Below are positions 23,090-35,200 of a stretch of DNA of 64,000 bases, piece after piece (position 1 is the first letter of the stretch; every line of letters starts with the position of its first letter). Made by a program: the position numbers and the translations under genes. The notes below the pieces were generated by a model. The model was given only the letters and a program-made list of their open reading frames with translations, was not told the origin of the DNA and made no database searches. Source of the DNA: Spongospora subterranea f. sp. subterranea (Eukaryota > Endomyxa: Phytomyxea > Phytomyxea > Plasmodiophorida); assembly GCA_049724395.1 (NCBI GenBank), contig JAUGWO010000007.1:186001-250000 (forward strand), in the 5' to 3' direction.

Positions 23090-23636
23090 AGGCATGTCCC
23101 TCAATATTCTCGAGACAGTATCGCGATGGAACTAAAGTTGCAGTAGTCTGCGCCAACTTCTACTTAGATGCCATCGACAAACACTTCGCTCCTCAATGAC
23201 ACTACTATCGTTACATCGATGATATTTTCATGATCGTGAACATCGAAGCATACTATTTATTCGGGTCAACATGATTAACTTTATAGAAGGTATTTTGAAT
23301 AGAATAATATACTGTTCCCATCGCGATACCTTTTTTCTGTCTGTAAATGTTTGGACCATAACAGAAGTACTTATTGTTACAGATCAAGCGAAGGATTTTT
23401 ACGTGGATGGGGTTTCTACTGTAGTAGTACTCTGAATGATTTTGGTTAAGCTTCATATTAGTGTAGAGACTAATTGCATCAGCAGTGACTAACACGTGAT
23501 CGTCAGGGATTATGGTGTTTTCCAAACGATCGATGAGTGCTTTCGAATTCTTGATAGTATAGATTGTTGGGTATTTGTTAAGAATTGTCGTCAGGAGGAT
23601 GGGCCATTTGGTAGTTATCCAGGCGGGAGCGCCCAT
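23090..23636. mobile_element. Penelope-like element reverse transcriptase remnant, inverted halves
   Basis: The minus strand 23636-23253 encodes the first part of a reverse transcriptase of Penelope-like type (DAISLYTNM, then NNKYFCYG and QKKGIAMGT). The + strand from about 23120 to 23250 encodes the part that normally follows it (VCANFYLDAIDK, then YYRYIDDIFMI with the catalytic Asp pair). The two halves meet head-on near 23253, so one has been inverted. The + half also contains a stop. No endonuclease or terminal repeats were seen, so the element is dead. Confidence 0.65.
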
Positions 23637-24110
23637 TATGAGTTTGCTTGAAGTCCCAGTTTATGATGTTCTGGGAGAATATGGAATTTAGGTGGTCTGC
23701 CGAGATGGCCGTCTACGAGATACTTGCCCATCTGGTTGTGCTCTTGCTTTGAAATATCTCAAAAACACCTTGGTGTATCATGCAGCATAGTTTCATATTC
23801 GGCTAAAACAATGCCAACCACAGAATCATGCATGCCCTGAACAGCCAACATTTTTCCGGGAAAAACTTTCCTTTATAAAGCAGTTTGTGCTGCGCAAAAC
23901 GCGTTCCAAATTGTTTTTTACTTTCGCAAAAACATCAATTTGGGTTTCGTGAATTCAAATTAGGTATGAACCCAGTTAGGGTTAGTGGAATTTTAACCAT
24001 CACGAGACGTTGACAATCTGAGTATTCTTTTTCCAAAAGTACAAGGTTCTGTCAAACGTCAAGGACGTAAATGTGTGATTTACATGGCCGAGATGACGGA
24101 GTTCCGAGTT
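23637..24110. other. spacer before the 29-bp array
   Basis: AT-rich and stop-rich. It may include more Penelope-like debris upstream of the reverse transcriptase piece, but nothing can be assigned. Confidence 0.35.
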
Positions 24111-24541
24111 CCTCCCTGTAACCCACCTGTGTACAGTTTCCTCCCTATAACCCACCTGTGTACAGTTTCCTCCCTGTAACCCCCCTGTGTACAGTTTCCT
24201 CCCTGTAACCCACCTGTGTACAGTTTCCTCCCTGTAACCCACCTGTGTACAGTTTCCTCCCTGTAACCCACCTGTGTACAGTTTCCTCCATATAACCCAC
24301 CTGTGTACAGTTTCCTCCCTGTAACCCACCTGTGTACAGTTTCCTCCCTATAACCCACCTGTGTACAGTTTCCTCCCTGTAACCCCCTGTGTACAGTTTC
24401 CTCCCTGTAACCCACCTGTGTACAGTTTCCTCCCTGTAACCCACCTGTGTACAGTTTCCTCCCTGTAACCCACCTGTGTACAGTTTCCTCCATATAACCC
24501 ACCTGTGTACAGTTTCCTCCCTGTAACCCACCTGTGTACAG
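24111..24541. repeat. 29-bp minisatellite
   Basis: About 15 tandem copies of a unit with core CTGTGTACAGTTTCCTCC and then CTGTAACCCAC. Copies vary mainly as CCCTGTAAC, CCCTATAAC or CCATATAAC, and one copy is a base short. Because 29 is not a multiple of three and the unit lacks minus-strand stops in any frame, all three minus frames are open across the array. That explains the long repetitive ORFs there. It lies about 140 bp upstream of adenosine kinase. Confidence 0.95.
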
Positions 24542-24681
24542 TATGTAATAACCTGAGGGTTGACGGCGCCTCCGACAGATCAAAGGTCCGCAGATCCGTT
24601 ACGTTGACTTTTATTCTGCAGGCGTTTCGTGAAATTGCTCTCCACAACCTTTAATAATTTGACGTGCCATGACGATCATAA

Positions 24682-25868
24682 ATGACGATTTCGAAGGGGT
24701 TGTACTTGTACGTCCGGTATTTTTGATGTCCCGGTTGTTGTTGAGTTGACTGGTAGGGTATGGGCAATCCTCTTCTGGACATCACGGCCGATGTGAAACA
24801 GGAGTTTTTGGATAAATACAAGCTGAAACTTAACAACGCGATTCTCGCTGAGGAACCGCATATGCCCATATACAAAGACCTTGTCGACAATTTCGACGTA
24901 GAATATACGGCAGGGGGAGCTACTCAGAACACCATTAGAATCTGTCAGTGGATGCTGCAGAAGCCCAATGCGACGTCATATATTGGCTCTGTTGGTGATG
25001 ACAATTTTGGAGCTGTCTTGAAGAAGAGCGCCAATGATGAAGGAGTAGCAGTTTATTATCATGTTGCCAAGGGTATTCCTACAGGAACCTGTGCCGTTCT
25101 TGTCCAAAGCCATGAGCGAAGCCTTGTCGCCAATCTTGGAGCAGCTAATGCCTACAAGATTGACCATCTCATTTCGGCGGATATCGAACCAGTGTGGAAG
25201 AAAGCGAAGTTTGTCTATATTGCTGGTTTTTTCTTAACGGTTTCTCCACCGTCGATTATGCATCTTGCTGAGCATTGTGCCACTAACAATAAGGTGTTTG
25301 CGATGAACCTTGCGGCTCCTTTTATTGCTGAATTTTTCATGGAGCCGCTATTGAAGGCAATCACATATTGTGATATCGTTATTGGGAATGGTAGGTACTC
25401 ATTCGACGTTCTTTAGTTAAGCATTCAAAGTCATTTTTATAGAAAATGAATCGATGGCTTTTGCCAAAAAAAGCGGTATGGAGGACACTTCCCCCGAAGC
25501 CGTAGCACGTGCAATTGCAGCTTTGCCCAAGTCGTCTCCATCAAAGAAGGATCGCATAGTCATCATTACTCAAGGTATGGAGAATCATCGCACGTCTAAG
25601 ATCACTGTGTCAATCACAGTCTACAGGGCCAAACCCGACCGTTGTGGCCACCTGTGGTAAAACTGACACATACCCAGTTCCTCATATCCCAGATGAGGAA
25701 CTTGTCGACCTTAACGGAGCTGGTGATGCGTTTGTAGGTGGCCTGCTTGCTTATCTTGCTCAAGGCAGAAGCATAGCGGAGGCCGTCAATGCTGGTCATT
25801 ATTCTGCTGGGGTTGTCGCCCGGCGATCTGGTTGTACCGTCTCGGGGAAACCACAATATATCAAATAG
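24682..25868 (+). CDS. ADK: adenosine kinase
   Basis: Four exons: 24682-24711, 24757-25390, 25443-25574 and 25627-25868, giving 345 residues, the normal length. The first exon was chosen because MTISKGLYLY spliced to GMGNPLLDI copies the family N-terminus. If that exon is wrong, translation would start at 24760. Motifs: EYTAGGATQNTIRICQW (ribose-binding Gly pair), AGFFLTVSP, and LNGAGDAFVGG with the catalytic Asp in the PfkB signature. It phosphorylates adenosine to AMP, salvaging purine and removing the product of methylation reactions. The usual DTNGAGD is DLNGAGD here. No lesion was seen. Confidence 0.92.
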
Positions 25869-25917
25869 CTTCGAACTTTCGAGACCGTTCTCAACTCATC
25901 ATTAAAAACATTTGTGT

Positions 25918-28308
25918 TTATGTTTGATTAGCAATAGACATCCATCCGAACTGAAATTGCTGTGAATTAACGTTGCGAATTAGCACCAACCACCGCTTAT
26001 GGCGCGGATCCCTAAAATCAAAAAGGGTTAGCGAAGAACGTAATATGCAGGCAATCGACAACCATTCCGGCAAGGTATTCAGCGTCGCTAAAGATGCAAA
26101 TCCAAAGCCCACACCAATACCAGAGGCCAACGAGAATCCACCTTTGTGCACAATGGCGACCAAACTGCATGTCTCCCCAACGTCGGAAGGGCAGCTCCAT
26201 TTATTCTTATGGATCCGTAATTGATCACACATGTCCTTACTAGGAACGAAAACAAGAGCGTTGTCATATGGAACTCCTTTGAAGCACATGTGAAGTCGCA
26301 CCCGGATTAGACAATGTGAAGAGATATCACAAGTGAGCGACTGGCCTGTATCAACGATATGTGAAATCTGAGGTCTATCTCGTAAAACAAAAAAGACTGA
26401 TGATTTGTCCGCAGATTGGCTGACTGCACAAAGTTCATTCATCGGTGTCGAAAATGGGCTTTCAACGGGGAGAAGGAGACCCCAATCAGGTTGGAATGGA
26501 CTCACGATTTTGTTGACCTCAAAATTCACACGTTTCGCTTTGGGAGTCCTTTCATGTTTGGAAGCAAATCCAGCAGCAATATATGCTGCATACATTGCGC
26601 CAGCTTTAGTATCAGGATACCCATCTGGAAATGACGGCACACCTTGTTCAAACATTATATTTCGCCTATCGTTGAACCCGATAGCTCTGGCGCCCTACCG
26701 ATAGGTAGAGTTCAGACGATATATAACGGTTTGGATAAGGGCATTACCGCGTAAATAAGTGACTTCCAGAACGCCATACCCCACCCTTTCGGTAGAATCA
26801 GGTCCCATCCCGAATTCGAATTGCTGTTTTGTGATTCCCTATAAAGGCGCTGTACTAAAAGTACGGGTACAGATGTACAGTTGGGATCTGCTTGTGAAAC
26901 GGAATTAGTGAACGTTTTTGTTTTAACCAAACTCAATTCCGACCTAGTATACTGCTGGAGACACGATCTCTGTAGTCAGGAGACCATAATAACGATTGAG
27001 AGAGATCATGAGACCAATTCCGAAGCAGATTATCCACAAGAATCTCTGTAGCGGGTGCGATGCGATTATTGTTATCGGTCAATTCACAAACAGGTGGTAG
27101 ATGCTGCGCTGTGGAGAAAGTTTTTGGATTTTTAACTTGAAGACCAAGGACTGCACCAGAAGGCAATGAAGATTGTGTGCGCACTGATGATAAAGCATTC
27201 CAAACCTAAGGGACCATATTACAGACCATGAACACCAGTAAACGTCGGCATTACCCTAGATTGGTTTTCTGGACAAGACTCATCATGGCGAAGCACATTG
27301 GATAAAACCGACTGACATCGATTTCCGGAAAGTTCAAATTTGAGCAACTCTGTGGACACAATAGATACAGATGGGGTTGATGACAAGCAACGATGCAGTA
27401 GAGCAGACACGACATCATGCACGGCAGGGTGAATCCAAAACCAGAGAGCCGGCGATGACGGGTTTGGATTACACATGATATTACAAGCAGCGATAGCTCC
27501 ATATGGATACCGATCGGTCTCATGAATCATGGTTTGGCGACATCGATAGTCAGTTGAAGATAGTTTGAAGGCGATATTATCAGGTGGTAATATCGAGCGA
27601 AAAGCCTGGATTATCATATCAAGGTCCCCGGTGATTTCCAGGCAACTGGTCGCTGAAGCATCAAAAACTGTGCAGAAATGTTGCGACGCTTTGAATGTCG
27701 CACGTTGACCTAAAAAAACAGATTGGTAACGGTATATATTAATAAGAGGAATTGCAGACCTTTATCAGTAGGCTCCAACGACAAGCGATATCCCCACATA
27801 TTTTCCATATGCATTCGCTTTGCATGCCATAAATGAGTTTCAAGCCGGCAATGCTTACTGAATCTCCTCTCAGATTCGCTCATGAAATTTGATGGTCGGC
27901 GTCGTTCACGCCGTTTAGGCTTTCCTCTAGGCTTTAGTTGAACAGCGTCCATCTCATCTCTAGCGCGCTGACGTAATCTAGCAGGAAGGCGATATATATT
28001 GTGAGAGCTTGCGCGGCGACGAAGATGTCGCGGCACATCTTGTGAAGCCCGATTGTTTGAAATAGTACTTGACAGCGCTCGTTTCAAAGAAGCTATCTCT
28101 GCTAACCGAGCAGCGGCGAATTCTTCGACAATGATAGTCTGCGGCGATGGTTTATCAGATCCCACCAATATCCCGGTATCTCGACGAAATAAGCAAATCT
28201 TACTCGTGGCAAAGCCTGAGGTATCACCGGTGCGGCATCCCGATTGAGCTGATTATGAACTAGACGACTTTTGCGGTCTTTGCGAGATGCACCTTGTGCA
28301 TTCGCCAT
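25918..28308 (-). CDS. POP1: POP1 subunit of RNase P/MRP
   Basis: It reads from ATG at 28308 (MANAQGASRKDRK) through several exons to 25918. The N-terminal POP1 signature is intact: RHLRRRASSHNIYRLPARLR, then ERRRPS and RLETHLWHAKRMHMENMWGYRLS. The middle has DNIAFKLSS and LWFWIHPAVHDVV. The POPLD-type region has VPVLLVQRLY and GWDLILPKGWGMAFWKSL. The C-terminal part has GVPSFPDGYPDTKAGAMYAAYIAAG. POP1 is the large scaffold protein that holds the RNA of RNase P and RNase MRP, which process tRNA 5' ends and rRNA. Introns at about 27710 and 28110-28210 are well marked. It is divergent from the kinesin gene, 690 bp away. Confidence 0.88.
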
Positions 28309-28995
28309 ATCCGCTTGCAAATAGGTATAGGAATAATTGCAGGTCCAATCCTGCCTGTTATGGAGGAGGCCGTAACAATCCCGCCACGGATCAACACCGC
28401 AACCGGTTGAGCTGTCAGCCGTCAATGGTGCACTCAATTCAACCTCAGCACAATTGGCCAGCAGAACGAATACACACTAATCGCTTGACCATGCAGCAGC
28501 TTATCTGTCGTTATGCTGCGCGGGTTCAGATTGCACCTTGGTGGGTGTACGATTCTCGCCAGATCAACCGGTTCTGATCAGTGGAAAAACGGGTAGATAC
28601 CGTTTCGATCTGCTGACGGATTTTTTGGTCACGCTTTCACAAAACATTCGAAAACTTTCTGTTTGCAACAGCTCTGAACGCTTATCCAATGGTTGAAAAA
28701 ATAGGAATGTTTGAAATCTCCGATTGGACATAAATATCGATGAAATTTCGTTTTTCTTTGCTTTGCCCAGTGATTTCGCGTAATCTTTCGAGATATATAT
28801 TGCCCTGTTATTTATAGCATTCGTTGGACATGTTAACAACCCGGTAAGACATATTATCAAACCCAGTGGGGAAGTTGGAACTGCTGTTGAATTCTGGTGA
28901 ATTCTGGATGATGGTGGTGCGTTATAAACTGTACCTCTGAATCGATCCACTGCTCTGATAATGTACCAGACGGGCCATGGTCAAAAGCTATATGA
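28309..28995. other. divergent spacer between POP1 and the kinesin gene
   Basis: It contains a 96-codon + frame ending at 28577 that overlaps the POP1 start. No family was recognised. It probably holds both promoters. Confidence 0.4.
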
Positions 28996-31421
28996 ATGTC
29001 TGACTCTTCTCGGAACGTTGAGTCTGAAAATGAGCGCACCATTGAAGTGTTTTGTCGCGTGCGCCCTACGAAGAAACTCAGCCGCCTATACAGTTTAGAG
29101 GATAATGAAACCATCACGTTCAATGTGCCTCACGAGCAATCAGCTGGAGTTGTCAACAACCAGAAAGAGATATTCCAAGGATTCCCTTTCGCCCAGGTAT
29201 TTGATCAACATGTCAAGCAGGAAGATATATTCGACCACGTAGCAAAGAAAGTCGTCAACAACGTTATTGATGGCTATAATGGGACCATATTCGCCTATGG
29301 ACAAACCGGATCTGGAAAGACATTCACAATTACAGGCGGACCTGAACATTACTCCGATCGAGGGGTGATCCCGAGGTCGATCAACGCCATCTTCTCCCAC
29401 ATTGACGCTAATCGGAGCCAGGCTATGTTCGCTGTGCATATCTCATATCTGGAGATCTATAACAACAACGGTTACGATCTACTTGACCCCGATCATGATA
29501 ATAAGAGTATCTTCACGTCCTAGATCAGTCCGCTTGGGCAAATGACGTTTTCTGATCATTTCCCGTTGTTCAGAACTGGAGGATCTCCAAAAAGTGGTAC
29601 TGATGGATGATGAAAACGGGAATACGCGCCTGTCCCATATTTCAGTTCAACCTGCGTCGTCTGCCGAGGACGCTCTGAACTGGCTCTTTATCGGAGACAC
29701 AAACCGTGTGATTTGTGAGACACCTATGAACGATGCCTCTTCACGGTCGCACTGCATATTCATGATCGCATTGGAGACGAGATGTTTGCGCACCGATATG
29801 ATTCGTCGATCCCGCCTCAACCTTGTGGACCTGGCTGGAAGCGAGCGAACGGCCAAAACCCAGGTCGACGGTCGCATATTGACTGAGGCCAGGGCGATCA
29901 ATCTGTCTCTGCACTATCTCGAGCAATGCATCGTGGCGCTGCACGAAAAGGTTTTAGTCGGTGATGAGCACCTGTCTATCCACATTGATGATGGAGAATT
30001 TGTTCAGGCGCAAGGCAAAAGGGTTCATGTTCCCTATAGAAATTCAATGATCACTTCTATTTTGAAGGACAGTTTGGGTGGGAATTGCAAGACGGTGATG
30101 ATTGCCAATATCAATGCCGATGATTCGCACGTTATTGAGTCCATATCGACTTGTCGATTCGCCCAACGAGTTGCAATGATATCGAATTCTGCGACAATCA
30201 ACGAAGAACTTGACCCGTCTTTGATCATTCAGCGGTTGAAACATCGCGTTGAAGAGTTAGAAGCGCGTCTCTCAGGTATTCACAATACCGATGATTGTCG
30301 ATAGTCATGACGACGACTGCCGTAGTTTACGAGCAAGGCGAATCGGGCACTGCTGCCGAAGATGCGTCCAGGACATTAGATCCCCACAAGATATCTCAAT
30401 TAGAATTGCAGATTGATGGGTTTCTGGACAGAGATGACGACGGATTGGTGTCGGCTCTGATAGATCTGCCAAAAGGTCAATTGTCACACAGTTTCCTTTA
30501 CCTGAAAAGGTGCATCAAATCGAACGTCAAGCAAAGGTTAGCGGGGAGGATCATTTTCTAAGAAGATATGCGAATCAATGCTGTCTTAGCGCCAATGAAC
30601 ATATTGACCCAGTCGTTGTGAAGAATTTGAAGTCGCTGGTCGATTCGCGCGATAAAGAAATCGCCATTTTAGTTGGAATGCTGAAGGCAGAAGGCATAGG
30701 GACCCGTGAACATCGGTCGAAAACCACTGTCCAGGTCGAAGCAGCTATTGCGGCAACTGGTGCAAAGCTTACCAACGACCAAACTGATGACCTTGTCGAC
30801 CGGAATAGAGCATATGAACTATTCCGTCAAGACCATCCCCTCACCGTATGGATATCGTTCGAATTCGTAGATTTGAGGCTTCTTACCTTCATATAGGTCA
30901 CTATTCAAAAAAGCATCGACGAACTCAAATCGAAATTTCAAAATGCGAAATCAATGGGGGAACGAATCGGCTCATTGATGAAAGATATTGACAAGGCTAA
31001 AGCAGTAATTCAGCAAAGACGCCTAGCTGAATCCGTTCGACGGGTATCCGATGGTGAACATGGTGATGCTGTCGATGATGGCGAGGTGATTGAGCTGCAA
31101 GATAAGATGAATAGAGATAAGCAGATTTATGGTGCAACTGTATCGGCGTTGAAGCAAATCAAGGCCGAGATCGAACATATACAACGATTTCTATCCAAAT
31201 CCACAGCGAAAATGCAATCAGAGTTTGAAAGAGGGTAAGATATTTCACTTTTGAATCATGGGCCAGATGTGATTGGGCTTAGATGGGGAGAACGACAACG
31301 ACCTGCTTTTGGAGAAGTTTCACGCGTATCGGTGAATCCCAAGATCGGTGACGCTTCCGTTGATGCGGATATTGACGCATTCTACACAATCAGCCGGCAA
31401 TTGGTTGGAAAATCTAGATGA
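28996..31421 (+). CDS. KIF6: KIF6-type kinesin-9 motor
   Basis: Six or more exons. The motor domain is 28996-29506 joined to 29574-30275. IEVFCRVRPTKK opens it; P-loop GQTGSGKT lies in NGTIFAYGQTGSGKTFTITGG; switch I is SSRSH; switch II is LVDLAGSE; and it closes STCRFAQRVA. YSDRGVIPRS, GYDLLDPDHD and LNWLFIGDTNR are more like KIF6 than KIF9. A 29-bp intron (30276-30304) leads to coiled-coil exons (IERQAK..., SIDELKSKFQ...), ending at TGA 31419-31421. Kinesin-9 proteins work in cilia and flagella on the central pair or in transport. The in-frame TAG near 29521 lies in the 29507-29573 intron and is not a lesion. Confidence 0.85.
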
Positions 31422-31883
31422 GTGTAGTATTGACAAGTGGGTAATACGGGTATAATAGCATGAATACATATAGTCACTACCAATGACAATGTTATTGAAT
31501 TATGGGAGCCAATGTAATGGCTACAAGTCGTGTTTGAAAACATGCAATGGGCTCTTGAGGCTCAAAATTTAACAGGGGGGCAATTATCCTAAATACTTGA
31601 TCGCCGTTGGTATTGACGGTATGGTTCAACAATAGATCCGAGACACGAACATTGCCATCCGTTGTGTTGAACCGAACTCTGTCATTATCTGTACTCTAGA
31701 ACTATTGGGGAGAACATGGCATGCGTTCTCCACTCCATAACCCATGTTGCGCCAATGAGCTTCTCATGTCTTCTTGGTTACTTTCCTGGTCAGAACCGAT
31801 TTCGAATCAGCAGAGCCAGACTTGGGCGATGACAGTGACAAGGACGAAGATGTGTTCTTTGATCCAAAGAACGAGGCTCCCTG
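31422..31883. other. spacer with a possible isolated acidic exon
   Basis: Mostly non-coding. Near 31796-31882 an open + frame reads ESAEPDLGDDSDKDEDVFFDP, a highly acidic stretch that looks coding but runs straight into the 38-bp array. It may be a displaced exon of the kinesin gene or a gene fragment. No splice model could be supported. Confidence 0.3.
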
Positions 31884-32130
31884 GTGCTGTCAACCCAACA
31901 CACCCTCGTTATCCTCCCCTGGCGCTGTCAACCCAATACACCCTCGTGATCCTCCCCTGGTGCTGTCAACCCAATGCACCCTCGTTATCCTCCCCTGGTG
32001 CTGTCAACCCAATACACCCTCGTGATCCTCCCCGCTGTCAACCCTCCCCTGGTCAACCCAATACACCCCCTCGTTATCCTCCCCTGGTCAACCCAATACA
32101 CCCCCTCGTTATCCTCCCCTAGTCAACCCC
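31884..32130 (+). repeat. 38-bp minisatellite
   Basis: Roughly six units. The first four have the 38-bp form starting GTGCTGTCAACCCAATACAC; the later ones are shortened forms (about 34 bp, with CACCCCCTCG) that lack GTGCT. It is C-rich on the + strand and purine-rich on the other. It ends about 160 bp before the dynein heavy chain start. Confidence 0.93.
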
Positions 32131-32293
32131 GCTATACATTGATTAGCATGGCACTGTACCCGCCTATGATCATGATCTAGTTAATGACCTCAGGCAGTCA
32201 CAGGGCCCCAAGGGAACAGGGACAGCCATTAGTTATACACCCATATAATCAAGAACCACTGGACCCGCTAGTGGAGCTCATCCGGTAATCATC

Positions 32294-35200
32294 ATGGAGT
32301 CGGAGGCCGATAAAGCCGCCAATTCGCCCGAGATGATCTGGTTACGAAAGAGGATAGAGGATACGCTAAGAGGCACAACGAATAAAGACAAGTTTGCGAA
32401 ATCATTTGAATCTGAGGAGACAGCGTATGAGATTGGGGTGTGGACCCATTGCTTCAGTAACTGAGATGTGAGGAAATGCAGGGCATCTATAGCTGCATTC
32501 ATGAAGCAAAGTGAAGTGAAGACATTATCAGTATATCCTGGTGGAACTGAACCGTTCAAGGTAACGATTATAATCAGATCACCATCTGGAATACATGTTC
32601 ATCATCGGAACGTGATTAGGCATCTAATGCGGCTCCTGGAACCTTTAAGAAGAAGGCGCTTCTAATGCTGAAGACAAAAGATATGGTTGTGACCTCAACC
32701 AACTACTCAGACGTGATATGTATGGAATACATGCCCAATCCTCTAGAAAATCTATCGTATATGGTACAAGATGTTATGAAGCCCCTCATATCCAATCCTG
32801 TTAATCGTCAATCGTGGTCGGAACCGGCGGTGAAAGACATCACGAATCGCTTAAATACATTCTCTTCCGTCCTGTACGTGGCGCTGGGGCAATCGAAAGG
32901 CAAAACGCTTCTACCGTTTCCTCCACAGCACATCTATAGTAAAGAGTTTGTCTTCGAACTTTTGAGATAAGGCGCCACAATCACTCATGCTCATTGTCTT
33001 AGGTTTCCAGTCAAGGAAAGGATTCACATCATTGAAACATTCGTTGTCGGATGGAGCAAGCAAATCAAAGCTGTTCTCAGGTTAGACCCGGAGTCGTTAA
33101 TCAAGTCGGGCACCCATCCGAATCCAATTGCCGAAATCGATTTCTGGCAGAACAAATCTCAAAATTTAAATTCTATCAATACCCAGGTTGCATTTCATTT
33201 TCACACACAAAGCTAGTATGGCTGATTAAGTGGTCTAGATTACGTCTCCTGCTATGGCCAATGTGCTTGCCATTCTGGAAAAAGCCCAGAGTACGTTAGG
33301 GGCTCAGTTCGAAAAGCTGACGGCTGATGTCGTCAGCGCCAAATACGAAGCGAACCAAAACAGCAAGTACCTGTCGACACTCCGGGGATATTTTACGAAG
33401 TTGAATGAAGAACTCGATTTCCCGAAGTAAGCTGATGAGCACATCATTGCTTACTTGTTTAACGTACTGATTGAAAACTTGTTCAGGCTTGTTAATCTGT
33501 ATCTACCCATATTGCATACAATGCTGTTGATATGGAAAAGTTCAGACTCGTATAACACCAGCTCCCGCCTTGTCGTTCTAGTTCGAGAGATTTGCAACTC
33601 CATTATCGAACAAGCGAGGAAATTTGTCTCTGGACCAGCCTTATTCCGGTTGATGGAGGATGACAATATCAATGACGCCGTACAAATTCTCCACACTACC
33701 GTCGAGGTTTGCTCAAAGTTCAAAGTCGCATTCGCTGCTTGCCAAGAGCTATCGTTGACCAATCTACCCGATGATCGTAAATGGGGAGCTAATAACGACA
33801 TCATGTTTTCGCGTCTAGATTTGTTTGTTGAACGCTGTGAGGATATTCTAGATTTTACCAAGATTGTGTTGGAGTTCAGTAAATTAGAAAAGGTCCATAT
33901 TGGAGGGACTAAAGGCAAATCGTTAACTGATACATTACGGCAAGTACATATTGGTAAAATCAGATCCATAACGGCACAAAAGCGAAATTATCCTTACAAA
34001 ATTATGCAGATTTCTCAAAGAGCATCGAAACGTTCAAGGGAGTACCTTATGATATAATGGACGTCAATGCTAAAGAATTCGACGACGATTTCTACCGGTT
34101 TCGGCTGCAGATCAAGGAACTTGATCGGAGAGTAGCTAAAGTGCTATCGACAGCTTTCCTTGATAGCGCTACAATATTTTCTCGATTTAGTCTGCTTGAT
34201 GGGTTTGAAGGACTTCTTGATCGCCCCATCATCCAGAACGAGCTGCATAAAAAGAAGCCAATGCTGCTTCAACAGTATGCAAGTGATCTTCGAATCGTGC
34301 AAGAACTCTTTCTAGAGCAAAAAGGTGATTGAGTTGAGCATTGTGGATGTGATGATGTTCTTGATAAAATGAATTTAGATTCTCCCCCGATTCATTCCAA
34401 TCAGCCCAAAACGGCTGGAGCCTTGTGCTGGTGTCGAGGGCTGATTGACCGAATTGTTAAACCTATGGCCAAATTGAGGCAGTTCTCTACAGTCGAGGAG
34501 CTAGCCCAAGATGAAAACCAAGAGATCACGAAGACAATGAATACGGTTGTGGAGACAATGACAGCGTATCAAAACGAGAAAGTTGAACAATGGAAGAAAG
34601 AAATTGACCAGACATCTCAAGAAAGTCTTCGAAAGCCATTATTGAGATACAATTCACAGACAGAGCGTACGTCAGCAGAAATGATCGCTGTGAATTTTGC
34701 TAACTGGTTTTTTTTTTCAGATTACTCTGTTAATTTCGATGATGATATTGTTCGGTTACTGCGAGAAGTGAAATATTTATTAGATCAGGATGTGGATGTA
34801 CCTGAAACAGCTATCTCCATATTCAGCCAAGCCCAAACATATCGAATGCAGATAACTAATCTCCAATTGATTGTGAACATATTTAACGAAATGGTGATCA
34901 CATTGAACCCCATCGAGCGACCGCTGGTCGAGAAGTCCCTAGCCAAGATCAACGAAGAAATTCTTCCAGGAGTTAGCGAATATAATTGGAAATCGAAAAC
35001 CGTCAATGAGTTTATCATGTCGGGAATGGAGAATGTTCAAAAAGTTTATGACGTTGTTCAAGTTATGAAGCGAAACTTCAAATCGATCATAAAATTGATG
35101 GAGGAAGTGGCGAAACCGTTGATCGACCGGAAGAACAAGGCATTATCTCCTCAAGATTTCGAGGACAATCTGAACAAATTACGCAAATCACGATTCGAGG

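Noticed and set aside
24080-24583. 167-codon repetitive ORF on the minus strand as a cell-surface repeat protein
   Set aside because: All three minus frames are open only because the 29-bp unit lacks stops. There is no signal peptide, no start context and no flanking exon.
26018-26704. Plus-strand ORFs over 26.0-26.7 kb
   Set aside because: They overlap the well-supported POP1 C-terminal exon on the minus strand and have no motifs.
29507-29573. TAG in the kinesin motor domain
   Set aside because: It lies in an intron with GTATCT donor and TTCAG acceptor. Splicing restores DHDNKKLEDLQKVVL.
31721-32180. Pro-rich ORFs across the 38-bp array
   Set aside because: They follow the tandem repeat in several frames and carry no domain; apart from the short acidic stretch before the array they look like chance.
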